In this document: positions 24,076 to 34,480 of the stretch, piece by piece | Layout: each line of letters opens with the position of its first letter | Position numbering within the stretch: the first letter of the stretch is position 1 | From: Megalonaias nervosa | Taxonomy: Eukaryota; Mollusca; Bivalvia; Unionida; Unionidae | Length of the DNA stretch: 64,000 nt | Direction: 5' to 3' | NCBI GenBank assembly: GCA_016617855.1 | Contig: JAECUM010000819.1 | Span: forward strand, 58,501 to 122,500 | The notes under the pieces: generated by a model | The model's database searches: none | Seen by the model: the letters and a program-made list of their open reading frames with translations, nothing else | Told to the model about the DNA's origin: nothing | Position numbers and translations under genes: made by a program

Positions 24076-25400
24076 TCGATAAAAAATAATACGTAAGCTG
24101 CTTGTTCTTGTTGCTGTGGTTCAACTTCCTCAATGCGCCTCTTCTATATTTAACTTACCCTCATCTCAAAATTTAGAGTGTCGCAAAACACGATTAGAGA
24201 ATTGAGAAACAAACAAACAAACAAAGAGGAGATAAAGGCATTTTATGATACTTTGTACTGGAATTGTGTTGCCCACAGTGCGAGAGACATAAAGTGGTAA
24301 GCCAATAACACGGTTTGATTTATCTAGATTTGTGTGGGGGGGGGGCGGGAGGGTTTCGTTGAAGGGAAATGAGAATACTTTTGTAATTTGCATATATGAT
24401 AGATTTTGTTTTGTAAGCGTGTTCCGTCAAAAAATAAGACATGGTCGCTGGTAGTTGTGAGCTGTTTTGAAGATGCAGAAGTATGTTGAAATGTGCGGGT
24501 TTTGAACAAAACAACAAAATTAAATGTTTATTTCATGGTTTCACTATACCATATATATTGCATTAATGTCATAGTGGTCATTTTGCCATATGTCAAAATT
24601 ATTTGTTGCATTGATTTTAGCAGAAGCATCAGTTAATATCAAGTTAATACTTGACTACTGAAGAGATGCAAGGTTCCAATGAACGGTGACTCATATGGTA
24701 CACATGCTGGAACCAAAACTAAATTCTCGTAAAGGATTATTCACACATTCTTTTATATTCGGTAAAAATAGGAATTTTTTCCCACATGTGGACCTCCTTA
24801 ATGTTTTAAAAATAGCCCTAACTTTTCGCTCAAAATCACCATTTTATAGCCAAATGTGACGTCATGGGCACGTTCCTAGGACGTTGTATCAAATATATTT
24901 TAAAAAACAATTCCAATTGTTTTCAAAAAACAATGGCGATTTTAAGTTTTTCAAATATTGATACAATCTTGTCATTGTATTATTTGATAAATAACGATTT
25001 TGAAAATTTGTGAATTTTTGGGTCAGAAAGAGTACGTACTACTTTGAGGTGATCGTCAATATCCCAAAACGTGCTGCATGATATGTACTCGTGCCCTTGT
25101 GAACCATTCATGAGAAAACAACAGCTTTGAATAATACTTATCTCAAACCATTTTTGTCTTGTATGTAGGTTAATGGAGAATACTAGGAACTAAGTTCTGT
25201 AGTTACTAGATATTCAGTCAGTGAAAATTAAAAGAATGTGTATACGTCCAAGATGATCTGAGCGAAGTTAAATAGATTAGCCCACATCAATTTATCCCAA
25301 ACATTCAGTTTAATTATCTACAATCCAAATTTAAAATGATCAAACAATAAATTTGGATTTATTTGAAATAAAGATCTAAGTAAAAGGAAAGATCTGCATC
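24076..25400. other. No gene seen
   Basis: AT-rich unique sequence. Overlapping minus ORFs at 24,166-24,517 cover a G-rich tract and carry no domain. Confidence 0.5.
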
Positions 25401-25566
25401 ATGCCTTTTATGACACGAGTTTATACATGCAATATGCCTTTTATGACACGAGTTTATACATGCATTATGCCTTTTATGACACGAGTTTATACATGCAATA
25501 TGCCTTTTATGACACGAGTTTATACATGCATTATGCCTTTTATGACACGAGTTTATACATGCAATA
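25401..25566. repeat. 33-bp tandem repeat, five copies
   Basis: Five almost perfect 33-bp units (CCTTTTATGACACGAGTTTA). Units alternate between ending CATGCAAT and CATGCATT, which implies that a 66-bp dimer was the amplified unit. It is open in frame as an 11-residue repeat (MPFMTRVYTCN/I), with no support for translation. Confidence 0.9.
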
Positions 25567-25897
25567 AAGCATTCCTGGTTTAAAATTAATCTTTTTATTT
25601 AGACGGTCTATATGAAATCGATACAGGGTACATCACGTTTTCAAATGACAGCATACTAACTATCGATTGGTTTCTACTAAGAATACTATCGACAATGGAA
25701 GGAACGTCTGTTTCATTTGGTTAGGTATTGTAGACCCCGATGTATTACAACATTTTGGGAATCTTCTCAGAAGAGTCAATATTTAAATTAGAAGCTTTTC
25801 TTCCAGTTTCAGTAGCACATTTTCTGATGTGTTGTCTAGATAACACTTTCCCAAACATAATTTATCACTGTACATACAATCATAAAGAAATGATTGA

Positions 25898-25945
<48 letters not shown>

Positions 25946-26431
25946 CTATGAAGTCATTTCTCTTCATTACATTTGAAGAGGTATTAAAAGTACCACAACT
26001 TGTAAAAAATAAAGGGTGCATATTTGATTTCAAATATAAGATAAATAAACCGCCTGGAACTCAAACAAAACATTATTCTATCAACTCCACTACTGTCAGA
26101 CTAGTGGGTTTTTTTAAAAAACATCTGACGAGTGCTTATCTATATAAAAGATATTAAATAGAGGACCAGCCTGAAAAGTCTCACAGTAGCTAAAACAGTA
26201 CTGTATTACACACGGATCATACATGGTTGATATGGTATTTCTGTATCATAAAACTCAAGCAATCTCTTTTGATATTTCCCCTGACGATAGCGCGTCTATA
26301 TTACTAGATGTCTCAAATCACGCCTTTACATATACATTTAACCGAATTCGTTTCGAATTCATTCACACTGCATAACTTTGTTGAAACAAAATAGCATTCG
26401 CGCGTAGTTTTGTGTCAAGGGAAAGAACTCC
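25567..26431. other. Left flank of Polinton-like element; no gene seen
   Basis: AT-rich host flank with an (AAT)n run at 25,898-25,941. Confidence 0.5.
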
Positions 26432-26617
26432 AGCAGTAGGGAGGGTGAACAGTCCACTTTTTGTAGAGCCTTTATTTTTGAAAAATAAGGGTTCCTACAA
26501 GGGTTAAAAAAGATTATGTTTGAAACAAAGGGACTACGAACAATAGAGCCTTTATTTTTGAAAAATGGAACCAAAAAAAAAATCACATACATGTGGTCGC
26601 ACCCTTCCTGCTGCTGT
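26432..26617 (+). repeat. Left terminal inverted repeat
   Basis: 186 bp, about 93 percent identical to the reverse complement of 41,833-42,017. It starts AGCAGTAGGGAGGGTG and ends CACCCTTCCTGCTGCTGT in inverted form, so the TIR is itself flanked by inverted copies of its end. The word AGAGCCTTTATTTTTGAAAA occurs twice inside it as a direct repeat (near 26,465 and 26,543). Confidence 0.92.
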
Positions 26618-27250
26618 ATTTCTGAATAAAAATAAACAACAACTATGATGGTCGGTCTACCATTCCACGGGGTCCTTCATTGCCAATAAAGCCTTTACCA
26701 TAAGGTCCTAAGAGTCCTTTTTTTAATTTTTTTTTTATTTGGTAAAGGCCTTTCTTATGGCCCACAGGCACTCTTTCATTGGTTAAGACCTGTCTTGTGG
26801 TCCACAGGCACCTTATTGAGACTTTTTTTGTCTAGCGGACATTCTTTCTGAATGTCCCTATGGACATTCTTTCTGAATGTCCCTATGTGGGTACCCTTCA
26901 GTGAGGTCACAAGGTCACGAGCTCACATCATCCTGTTGTTTATTTTAGGGGCGCAAGCGCATAGACCCCCAGCAAATTTAATTTATGTAACCCGCCCCCC
27001 CAAATCAAACCTCGGGGTAAGTGCAAAACTACACTCGACTCGCCACGTTGTTTGACGTTGGCGATGGGGACAGGAGTTTGCTTGCGCCCCCAATTATTAA
27101 AAAAAATGGCATCCTAACGCCGCCCCCGACATATGTCCGGTACGGGGAATCGAACCACGGAACTCGAGTATGAGAGCCAGACGCGCTACCACTGCACCAT
27201 GAGCTCCAGTTATACATATATGTTTCAAAAATAAATATATAGCTATCTTA
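26618..27250. other. Left non-coding arm with small repeats and tRNA-like head
   Basis: Holds a ~48-bp direct duplication (GGCCCACAGGCAC/GGTCCACAGGCACC, 26,740-26,815), a 25-bp tandem pair (GGACATTCTTTCTGAATGTC at 26,837 and 26,862), and an inverted pair GGGGCGCAAGC (26,948-26,958) with GCTTGCGCCCC (27,080-27,090). It ends in the tRNA-like segment listed next. No gene. Confidence 0.6.
26940..27206 (-). mobile_element. tRNA-Met-like SINE or tRNA pseudogene
   Basis: Minus-strand head at 27,206-27,135 with a D-arm region GTGCAGTGGTAGCGC, a loop with CTCTCATA resembling an elongator tRNA-Met (CAT) anticodon loop, and a B box GGTTCGATTCC. The acceptor arms do not pair, so it is not a working tRNA. 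It reads as a SINE head, and the ~190 bp downstream on the same strand carries the GGGGCGCAAGC inverted pair. It probably inserted into the element. Confidence 0.5.
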
Positions 27251-27251
27251 A

Positions 27252-27731
27252 CCTTGACTCAGTCACCTTGACGTTGTCAACGATGATAAGTATATACTAT
27301 CAAAATATTTTTCTGATTCTGAATAAAATCTGCAATTTTACATATTTCTGACGTTTTTGCCTTGGTTAAAATATTATATTTTCAAGCCTTTTGACACAGT
27401 CAAGAATTTTATCAAGGCAGAACTGTGTTAGTAATATGCGTTGGATCGATATTAATCTGGTTCCTTACGCCTATGTTGAAGTCTGAACAAAAAAAAAATC
27501 GATAATGACTATATTTCACCGCACGGCTTATGTGAAATATCTATAGCGTGGTTCGTCGTGATTTTATCCTTGACAACATCAAGAAATTCAGATTTTTGTG
27601 CTTGATATCATATGAAATAGGTAGATTCTTCAGACTTTAGTGTTTGAGGGATACGGAGCTGGGAAATCGAAGTCAAAGAAGAACTATGCACCGTTTTTCA
27701 AGACTACGCTATATCCTTGACAATGTCAAGG
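27252..27731. promoter_or_regulatory. Array of TTGAC-N3-GTCAA dyads
   Basis: At least four short palindromes of one type lie in 480 bp of non-coding sequence: TTGACGTTGTCAA (27,268-27,280), TTGACACAGTCAA (27,391-27,403), CTTGACAACATCAAG (27,569-27,583) and CCTTGACAATGTCAAGG (27,715-27,731, a perfect 17-mer). A weaker one is TGACTCAGTCA near 27,256. They look like repeated sites for a dimeric DNA-binding protein. Function is inferred only. Confidence 0.5.
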
Positions 27732-27944
27732 GGGAAATAACTGTTTAATTACTCTATCGTTGTGACAGGGTTATTTGACCGCTGAACGCATCAAGGACCA
27801 AACATTTTATCAATACCTATACGATACCTCGACCTAGGATCATGTAAATTTATTGTTATAAAACCAAACGGGGTAGCTTGTGCTTTTTAAAAGAAATTTT
27901 TAAATTTAATCATGTCCATATCCCCTGAACACCAAGTTTGATGA

Positions 27945-28457
27945 CTATTTCGCAGCGTATGTGTATCCATTAAACACAACTAAAATATTACAGTTATCTC
28001 TGATCACTTTTGGAATTTGTGGATACCGCTGGGTAACATAAATCACGTCTGTGTTTTTATGTCTGCCTCTGGAAAATATCCGGGCAGGATTTGATTGTTT
28101 ATCCAGCATCAATTCATCGTATATTACAAGATTGTTAATAAATCCGTCAAGGTCGTCTACGGATGGGGCTTCATCAATATCGGTAATAAAATCAATAATA
28201 TTGTTACCGTTTTCATTAAACGACTTTGCATTTTCATTAAAATCCTTAAGTACTTCATAGCATCGCTGATCATCTACGGATGGAGCTACTAAATATAATT
28301 TATCCCACTTGAGCCATCTCATTATCAAATTAAGCAATAATTGTGTTTTGCCTGATCCAGATGGACCTATTATGATTGCCCTAATAGAACTTGGCAATGC
28401 TGGGTGATGCTTGACTGGTTCTTGTTTTCGTGTCGCTGAAAAGTCAATTATATCCAT
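27945..28457 (-). CDS. Genome-packaging ATPase (A32/FtsK-HerA type)
   Basis: 170 codons from the ATG at 28,457. It has Walker A GPSGSGKTQ (residues 31-39), Walker B-like NNLVIYDELM, and the downstream strand IYVTQRYPQIP leading to NCNILVVF, as in the DNA-packaging ATPases of Polintons, virophages and poxviruses (A32). The enzyme would drive DNA into preformed capsids. The family usually runs to 200-250 residues. Here a TAG ends it soon after the last core strand, so the C-terminus may be lost. The upstream in-frame extension to 28,703 crosses the opposing PLA2 gene and is not likely to be used. Its start is only 13 bp from the divergent start at 28,471. Confidence 0.85.
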   Translation of the reverse strand: MDIIDFSATRKQEPVKHHPALPSSIRAIIIGPSGSGKTQLLLNLIMRWLKWDKLYLVAPSVDDQRCYEVLKDFNENAKSFNENGNNIIDFITDIDEAPSVDDLDGFINNLVIYDELMLDKQSNPARIFSRGRHKNTDVIYVTQRYPQIPKVIRDNCNILVVFNGYTYAAK

Positions 28458-28470
28458 GATAATAAATAGT

Positions 28471-28973
28471 ATGTATTTATATTGTGTTAGATGCAAGGCA
28501 ACCACCCCCACCACTGGATTAACAACAACAACAAAAATAAAAAGCGTGAACTCACAGGTAAGTGTGAAAAATGTGGTACAAAAAAAATACAAATTTATTT
28601 CGTCTAGCACAAAAACAGGAGGTGATATCGCTGCTTCGTTGGGAAAGTTACCAGGGGTTCCGTGGGCGAAGTATCCCGGGGGAAAACATCTACCCGGATA
28701 CAATTATTGTGGTCCTGGAACTCGACTTGATATTCCACTTGATATCAAAATCAACCAAAACCAGGAGAATACCCAATAAATAGTATTGATCAAGCGTGTC
28801 ATATTCATGATGTCGCGTATAAGAGTAATGATTTACAACAAAGACATCTCGCAGATGTAAAATTGATTCATGCGTTAAATTCTATAAAGAATAAATCTCT
28901 CAGAGAAAAACTCGCTAGTTTTCTAGTAAAAACTGCTATGAAAGGTAAAATAATGCTAGGGGCTGGTAATTAA
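28471..28973 (+). pseudogene. Zinc-ribbon plus phospholipase A2-like virion protein, frameshifted
   Basis: Begins with a zinc-ribbon half (YCVRCK in frame 1). The second CxxC pair (CEKC, at 28,563-28,574) is in another frame next to an A8 run. It then returns to frame 1 for a basic linker and the PLA2 calcium-loop-like YNYCGPG (28,699-28,719), and shifts again for the catalytic-type ACHIHDVAY motif (28,794-28,820). It ends at TAA 28,971. At least three indels separate the parts. The zinc ribbon resembles DUF5679, and the PLA2 part resembles parvoviral VP1 and adintovirus PLA2 domains, which help virions leave endosomes. The breaks may be true decay or homopolymer errors. Confidence 0.7.
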
Positions 28974-28990
28974 TTATAATGATTATTATA

Positions 28991-29962
28991 ATGGAGTCCA
29001 TTTATTATAGCCCAAAAGGATATCGGAAGGGCAGAGCAGCGATTAGTAAACTCGCTACAGCAGCAAAAGTCTCACGTGCTGTTGCTGCAGCGTGGTTATC
29101 ACGACAAGCAATATGGCAAATATATCTACCACCACCTAAAAGAATTCAGCACGCGTATTTTGATGTCAGCGTTCCCATTGAAGTTCATCAAGCAGATATT
29201 TTGTTTTTACCACATGATACCATTAAAACACGTGGACGTCAATCATGCACATACAAATACACGTTAACTGTTGCTGACGTTGCAAGTAGATATAAAGAAG
29301 CGGAACCATTATCAACAAAAACAACATCTGAAGTTGCATCTGCGTTTAAATGAATTTATCAGCGAGGACCATTACGATGGCCACAATTATTACAGGTTGA
29401 TCCTGGCAAAGAATTTCTCGGTGAAGTATCATCGCTGATGAAGCAACATAATGTCAAAATCAGACGAGGACACACTACAATTCATCGTGATCAGGCAATA
29501 GTTGAAAGATTTAATCGAACACTCGCTGAGCGGTTATTTGGATACCAGTATGCAAAGGAAATAATTCAGAGCGACATGAGATCTCGTGAATGGGTTGCAA
29601 GATTACCGAGTGTGATAGCTGCGTTAAATAATGAGATTACTCGTTCAATTTCTATGAGACCGATTGATGCGATTACGGAAAAATATATAATACCTGGGAA
29701 CAAAATCATACAATCTCAACCAGTATTAGGCAATGTGACTATAAGATATCTATATGAACCTGGTGAACTCGAAGGGGGTAAAAAAAGAGCAACTGATCCT
29801 ATCTGGAGTGTGACTACACATAAAATTTCTAGCGTGGTTAGATCCACGGGTAGACCCGCAATCTACAGACTGGATTCAACTGCTCCTCAGCGTGGATTTG
29901 TACGTGAACAATTACAAGTAATTCCTGAAGACACACAATTACCACCGCGTTCACTTTTGTAA
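28991..29962 (+). pseudogene. Retroviral-type integrase (rve), one in-frame stop
   Basis: Reads 28,991-29,962 in a single frame broken only by TGA at 29,351-29,353. The N-terminal region (~50 residues) is helical and basic. The DDE catalytic core has HQADILFLP (Asp codon 29,195), VDPGKEF (Asp 29,399) and IVERFNRTL (Glu 29,504), which gives 34 residues between the second Asp and the Glu. A C-terminal chromo/SH3-like part (YLYEPGELEGGKKR ... PAIYRLDS) follows. It would insert the element into host DNA by acting on the terminal repeats. The stop codon probably inactivates it unless read through. The start at 28,991 is preferred, with an upstream ATG at 28,979 also in frame. Confidence 0.88.
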
Positions 29963-31354
29963 ATTGGAACCCCGACGTCGATTGCATTCAATACATTTCA
30001 ATATGACATTATCACGTGTATGACCAAGATCACTATTAATTCTATCCACGGTAAATTGTCTTGGATTATTACTCGAATACTTCCACAACATGTGACAATT
30101 ACAAATTACACAACGATTATTCTGTTGTTGTTTTAGCGTCATAATAAATTCAACATCGATATCAAAATCACGATTATTTTTTTTATCGCATCGTTTATAA
30201 CTGGATAATTTTTTTCTTATTACTTTAACACTAACAGTTTGATTATTATTTTCTGTGGAGTCTATGACAACTCTGTGCAGTTGAGATATTCTCCTGACTC
30301 TAGATACTGCGAGATAAACTAAATTTGACCACTCGATACTTTCATCGACAATCCAGATATTTGTATCAGTGATAGCTAGTCCTTGTGACGAGTGAATCAT
30401 TATGGCATATCCCAATTTCCACGGTGAGTTATTCATACTCAACGCGCTTTCAACAACATCAACATCAACTAAAACAATATCATTTAACACAAGATTCTGT
30501 TTTTCATTTGATCCTGGAATTTCAACTTCAGCCTTCTGTCGTCGAGTATCTGCTGGGCGATAACACAATGGCACAAGTAGATTTGAGAATTTATCTTTGT
30601 GTAACATAAATAATTTCTCCTATAATTCATCTCGAATTATTTTTCTACTCGCAACTATTAAATCATTTGGTGTCCACAGATTCCAGAAATCATCGATGAG
30701 AGTTTCTGGAATTATTTCACGCGCTATCTCACATTGTATTCTATCTGGTTGTAGTCTGATTAATCTTTTAAATTCTTTCAGAGGTTCATCAATAGCTCTA
30801 TAATCATCATTTGTTTCTTCATAATAATCCACAAATGATTTTATCCACTCATGTGGAGATTGACCGACGAAAGGTGGTGGTTTACCATGATCGCCGCACA
30901 TAATTACCGCAGTATTTTTCGTTAATAACCAATTAAGAAATATTCTTAGTGTTTCTAGCGACACCGTACAAATCTCATCCCAGATGATGATTTTGGGAAT
31001 ATATTTCTCACCCATTCGCTCAGGTGTCCACGTATCTCCACACCATCTGAAGAAACTATGGTATGTACATGATTTTATTCCCCGTTGTTTTATTTCTCTT
31101 GCTAGTCTGTGTGTAGATGTCAATACTATCATATCTGAACTCTGACGAAATAACTCAATGGCACGTGTTGTTTTACCAGAACCTCCAGGTCCATTGAGAT
31201 AAATGGTTTTATGTCTGGCCACGGGATCAAATACAGATGGTGCTGTAGATACTGTTATTTGATTGTCATTACCGTAGTATATTTCTTTGATATCAACGTC
31301 TGCTGATTCAGAATAATGAGTATACTTTCGTGTTTTTTTTTCCATGATCCCCAT
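29951..31354 (-). pseudogene. SF1 helicase (RecD/Pif1-like) with C-terminal HNH domain, one in-frame stop
   Basis: One frame from 31,354 to 29,951, broken by a TAG at 30,620-30,622. Helicase motifs in order: Walker A LNGPGGSGKTTRAIELF (31,195-31,145), the Ia region VLTSTHRLA, Walker B PKIIIWDEIC, motif III VIMCGDHGKPPPF, then after the stop motif V IMIHSSQG and motif VI VYLAVSRV. An HNH nuclease-like tail follows: RCVICNCHM ... FTVDRINSD ... CIECNRR with two CxxC zinc pairs. The 5' end overlaps the polymerase frame in another phase across an A9 run (31,334-31,343). Polymerase and helicase may therefore be one protein. It would unwind the template in protein-primed replication. Confidence 0.8.
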
Positions 31355-33359
31355 TCATTACTACCGAGTAACGGTTTTACCAAATCCATGTACGCGCTAT
31401 TTATATAAAATGAATCTGTAGCAACTCTGACAGCGTAACGAGGAAATCTATTTTTGATCGATAATAAATTTATATAAACGTAAGCGAGCATATATGATCT
31501 TAAATGGGTAAATTGCGGTGACTCACCATCGATATAACTCACGATTGTACCTAATTTAATTCCGTCTGATGAATAAGCATTGCTTCTGCTTATCAACGTT
31601 CCTTTGTTCGTTGTGTCAGTAATTATAAAATCTAACTCAGCATCATCCATGATTAATCTTGCACAATGTCGTTTTATGATCATACGAACCACCTTGAGTA
31701 AATTTACCAATTATTTTTCTACCTAGATCTTTTGCAAATTTATTTGCATAATCAATTTTATCACAATCCTCATCCCCTGACTCTCTCAGAGAATATTTCT
31801 TTTGCTGTGGTAACCAAACTTGTTTCTGCGGATGATATGATAGAATAGCTTCACTTACGCTCAACGACACCAAGATTCCAGTATCAAGCATGTATCGTAA
31901 TAGCACTATTGGAACCCAATATTTTTCTGCAAAATGTCTCCCAAACCACGCATAAACGATCGGATGAAGATTATTACGAAACTTCAATGATTTTACACAA
32001 GCGAATCTAGTTAAATCAAAATCAGGTAATGGCCCATTTATCGCAACTCTTGTCATTTCATGTATCGGATGTCCGAATATTTTGAAATATTCAGAACAGT
32101 CTCCGTATCCAAGAAAACTCCCAGGATAACACGCAACCATATCAACCGATATAACTTTACGATGATCGTATTTGGTATTCCATAATCCGCCATGTCCATA
32201 TTCGACACAACTATGCTGAATATCTTCAAGGAATTCTGATCGTGTTGGCTTCCATGAATTTTTCTCTTGAGCGAAGTGAGCAGCAACTGATGGAACTGTA
32301 AAACAATTATTCAATAATCGTTCAACTTCAACATCATCAGCATTATATTTCAATGCAAGATTCTTCATTTCTTCATGGAGAGATTCTTTACGGTAAATCT
32401 CTCCATTAGGTTTTACAAATTGATCATAATTCACAGATTCTGAACTCTGAAATAACCAAACAGATACAGGACCATTCTTACTGACATTTCTGATAGCATC
32501 GAATATATAATCGTGATAAAATTTAACTATTCTATCTCGTGGAAATATTGTTACAGCATTAGTCTATGCATGTGCATTATGATCAATGATTGTTATTGGA
32601 GCTCCTCTTGATGTGTATTATATAAAATCTCTCCGGTTAGTGTTCTTACTGTTATTGGAAATTTTAATTTTTTTTCTAGTTCAGCGACATCCTTAGTAGA
32701 TGCTCCAGTATTCTTAACTGTTTCTGCCCATGTATTTATTTTTTACGTCTTATATCTGTTAAGCCATTCCAACGTATTGCTTTTTTGAAGTGTTCCATAA
32801 CTCGTTCAGCTACACAATTTAACCGTGATGTAGTCACGGAAAATTTCATCGGTTTAAGATTTTCAACGCTGGGTTTATCATTTAACGGATATATCGTATA
32901 AAGAACTGCGGTTACAGGATATGCTCGTTCATAATACGATTTATCAATACCAGTTAATATACCTGGCTTGGATTTTTTATCCAATATAACAGTTTTTCAA
33001 GATTGTGTTACTCTGACAGGTTCACGTTTATCACGAATAATCTAAATATCATGATCCGTCTGCACAATAAATTTGATCAAAATAATATATCGCTGATTAT
33101 CAAGGTAATTGATAATACTTCTTCCTCGTTCGTCATTTATTCTTGTGTCGACGGTATCTCTGATTTTAAATGTCGACCAAGTATGAGTAGCATCATCGTC
33201 GTAAAATTCCTTCTTAGCTTCACGAATACGATCGGTTATATCATCAGTCATCAAGGCTAGGTCTTACATTGAGTATTTAGATTTGGATTTCAGTGGTTTA
33301 TCAAGATCAAATCTTGCACTAGAGGGTTCGATTACAGACAATCTCTTAAATTCCTCCAT
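31255..33359 (-). pseudogene. Family B DNA polymerase (protein-primed type), multiply broken
   Basis: Likely start ATG 33,359, just left of the divergent gene at 33,409. The N-terminal third is in frame 2 with stops at 33,264, 33,042, near 33,000 and 32,736, so the exonuclease part is poorly readable. The polymerase core is then open from 32,434 to 31,643 with motif A VISVDMVACYPGSFLGYG and motif B KFAKDLGRKIIGKFTQGG. It shifts frame near 31,650-31,710 to motif C RVATDSFYI, whose aspartate pair is reduced to ATDS, as in some family members. A further shift at the A9 run at 31,334 leads into the helicase. It is the replicative enzyme of the element, inactive in this copy if the breaks are real. 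Confidence 0.82.
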
Positions 33360-33408
33360 TATAATAATTAAGACAGGATGTGTTTAATTAGATTTTTATT
33401 CATAATAT

Positions 33409-33729
33409 ATGATACAAACAAATAACAAATGCAACTGGTTAATGATCGGGTTTTCATTTCGGTGCAATAAACCATGCGTAAAAGAATTCTGCGTATACCA
33501 CAGGCAGAGTTTTCGTAGAGGAAGCGCAGGACCAAACCTTGTGTTCGATGTGGTGTTGGAGTCAGAGGAAAAACTCAATTATGCGTGCAATGTGGCGGTA
33601 AAAAATATAGAGAGATGAAGCGGTATTACAATGAGGAATATGGACTATCGGCATCTCCGTCGAAAACCATAGAGGATTATTTAGTTAGATTTCAGAATAA
33701 TCATTTAGAAGAATGCTGTTATATATAAA
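33409..33729 (+). pseudogene. Small zinc-ribbon protein, frameshifted
   Basis: Starts at ATG 33,409 with a cysteine cluster (RCNKPCVKEFC). After residue ~35 the better reading moves to another frame with a clean CxxC...CxxC ribbon (PCVRCGVGVRG, LCVQCGGKKY) and ends at TAA near 33,727. One indel is needed. The function is not recognised. Zinc ribbons of this sort are common in virus-like elements. It starts 50 bp from the polymerase start on the opposite strand, so the gap is a likely two-way promoter. Confidence 0.5.
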
Positions 33730-33737
33730 TTGAGCAG

Positions 33738-34233
33738 AATGAGTTTGTGAAACATCCCATCATTAATAATTACGAGGCATCTCGTAGTGGCATTAGCAGA
33801 CACTGTCAACGAAAAAACCAGTTGGTACTGACAATGTTATTGGTTACCTCACTTTTCGTGTTAGGAAAGATAAAACATATTACTCTCATAGATTGATCTA
33901 CGAGTGTTTTAATGGTCCGATCGAAGAAGGATTTGTAATTGATCACATCAATTCAGACACGAAAGATAATTCTTTAAATAATTTGCGTGTTGTTAGACAA
34001 GTCAGAATTGTAAATCAGGAAGAATCGGTTATAACAATAAATATCCAAGATCAGTTATATCCACAAACACAGAAACAGGTGAAGAAATAATCTTCCCATC
34101 GATGATTGCAGCTAGTAAGTATTTTGATATTGTCATGCCTTCAGTACGTTTTGTTGCAAATAATTTAAGAAGATCGGTATTTTCGAAAAAAAACAATCAG
34201 AAGATTAAATTTAGATACACTGCTAGCAATTAA
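33738..34233 (+). pseudogene. HNH homing endonuclease with NUMOD-like modules, frameshifted
   Basis: Three pieces in three frames. NEFVKHPIINNYEASRSG (33,738 on) resembles the NUMOD4 lead-in. RLIYECFNGPIEEGF and VIDHINSDTKDNSLNNLR (33,890-33,995) form the HNH core. SVISTNTETGEEIIFPS (34,050-34,100), followed by a helix-turn-helix-like stretch to TAA 34,231, resembles NUMOD1. At least two indels. These domains are known from phage, organelle and giant-virus homing endonucleases. It is a second, separate HNH gene besides the one fused to the helicase and suggests a selfish passenger in the element. Confidence 0.65.
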
Positions 34234-34238
34234 TAATA

Positions 34239-34480
34239 ATGAACACAAATTTTATTATTTATGATGTTGATAAAATCAGTATTGCTGATAAATTACCTCC
34301 GTGGACTAAAGTCAAAATTACTGAAAGAGATGATATTACTTATATAGAATTCATTGACAAAATTTACGCAGGAAAGGGTTTTCACATCGATCATGTTCGA
34401 TCATGCCTGTTTCACCTGATGAACGTGCGCGCCGACGATTACAAGAAAAATTCAGAGTGAGAATACAAAAGAAAGAATAA
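34239..34480 (+). pseudogene. Small protein of unknown function, one frameshift
   Basis: Starts at ATG 34,239, 6 bp after the stop of the HNH gene. The first ~55 codons are acidic and mixed (FIIYDVDKISIADKLPPW ... GKGFHIDHV). After the repeated TTTCACATCGATCATGTTCG region the better reading moves to another frame that gives a strongly basic tail (PDERARRRLQEKF) ending at TAA 34,478. Not recognised. Position and size resemble the small accessory ORFs of other Polintons. Confidence 0.4.

Noticed and set aside
25401..25566. CRISPR-like array of 33-bp repeats
   Set aside because: There are no spacers. Units are directly joined, and the genome is eukaryotic.
26359..26592. 77-codon minus ORF across the left TIR
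   Set aside because: It crosses the boundary between host flank and TIR and has no domain, so it is chance.
27126..27206. Functional tRNA-Met (CAT) on the minus strand
   Set aside because: A and B boxes are present, but the acceptor arms do not pair and the anticodon stem is poor. Better explained as a SINE head or pseudogene.
28458..28703. N-terminal extension of the packaging ATPase
   Set aside because: It is antisense to the zinc-ribbon/PLA2 gene. The ATG at 28,457 gives the family-like N-terminus.
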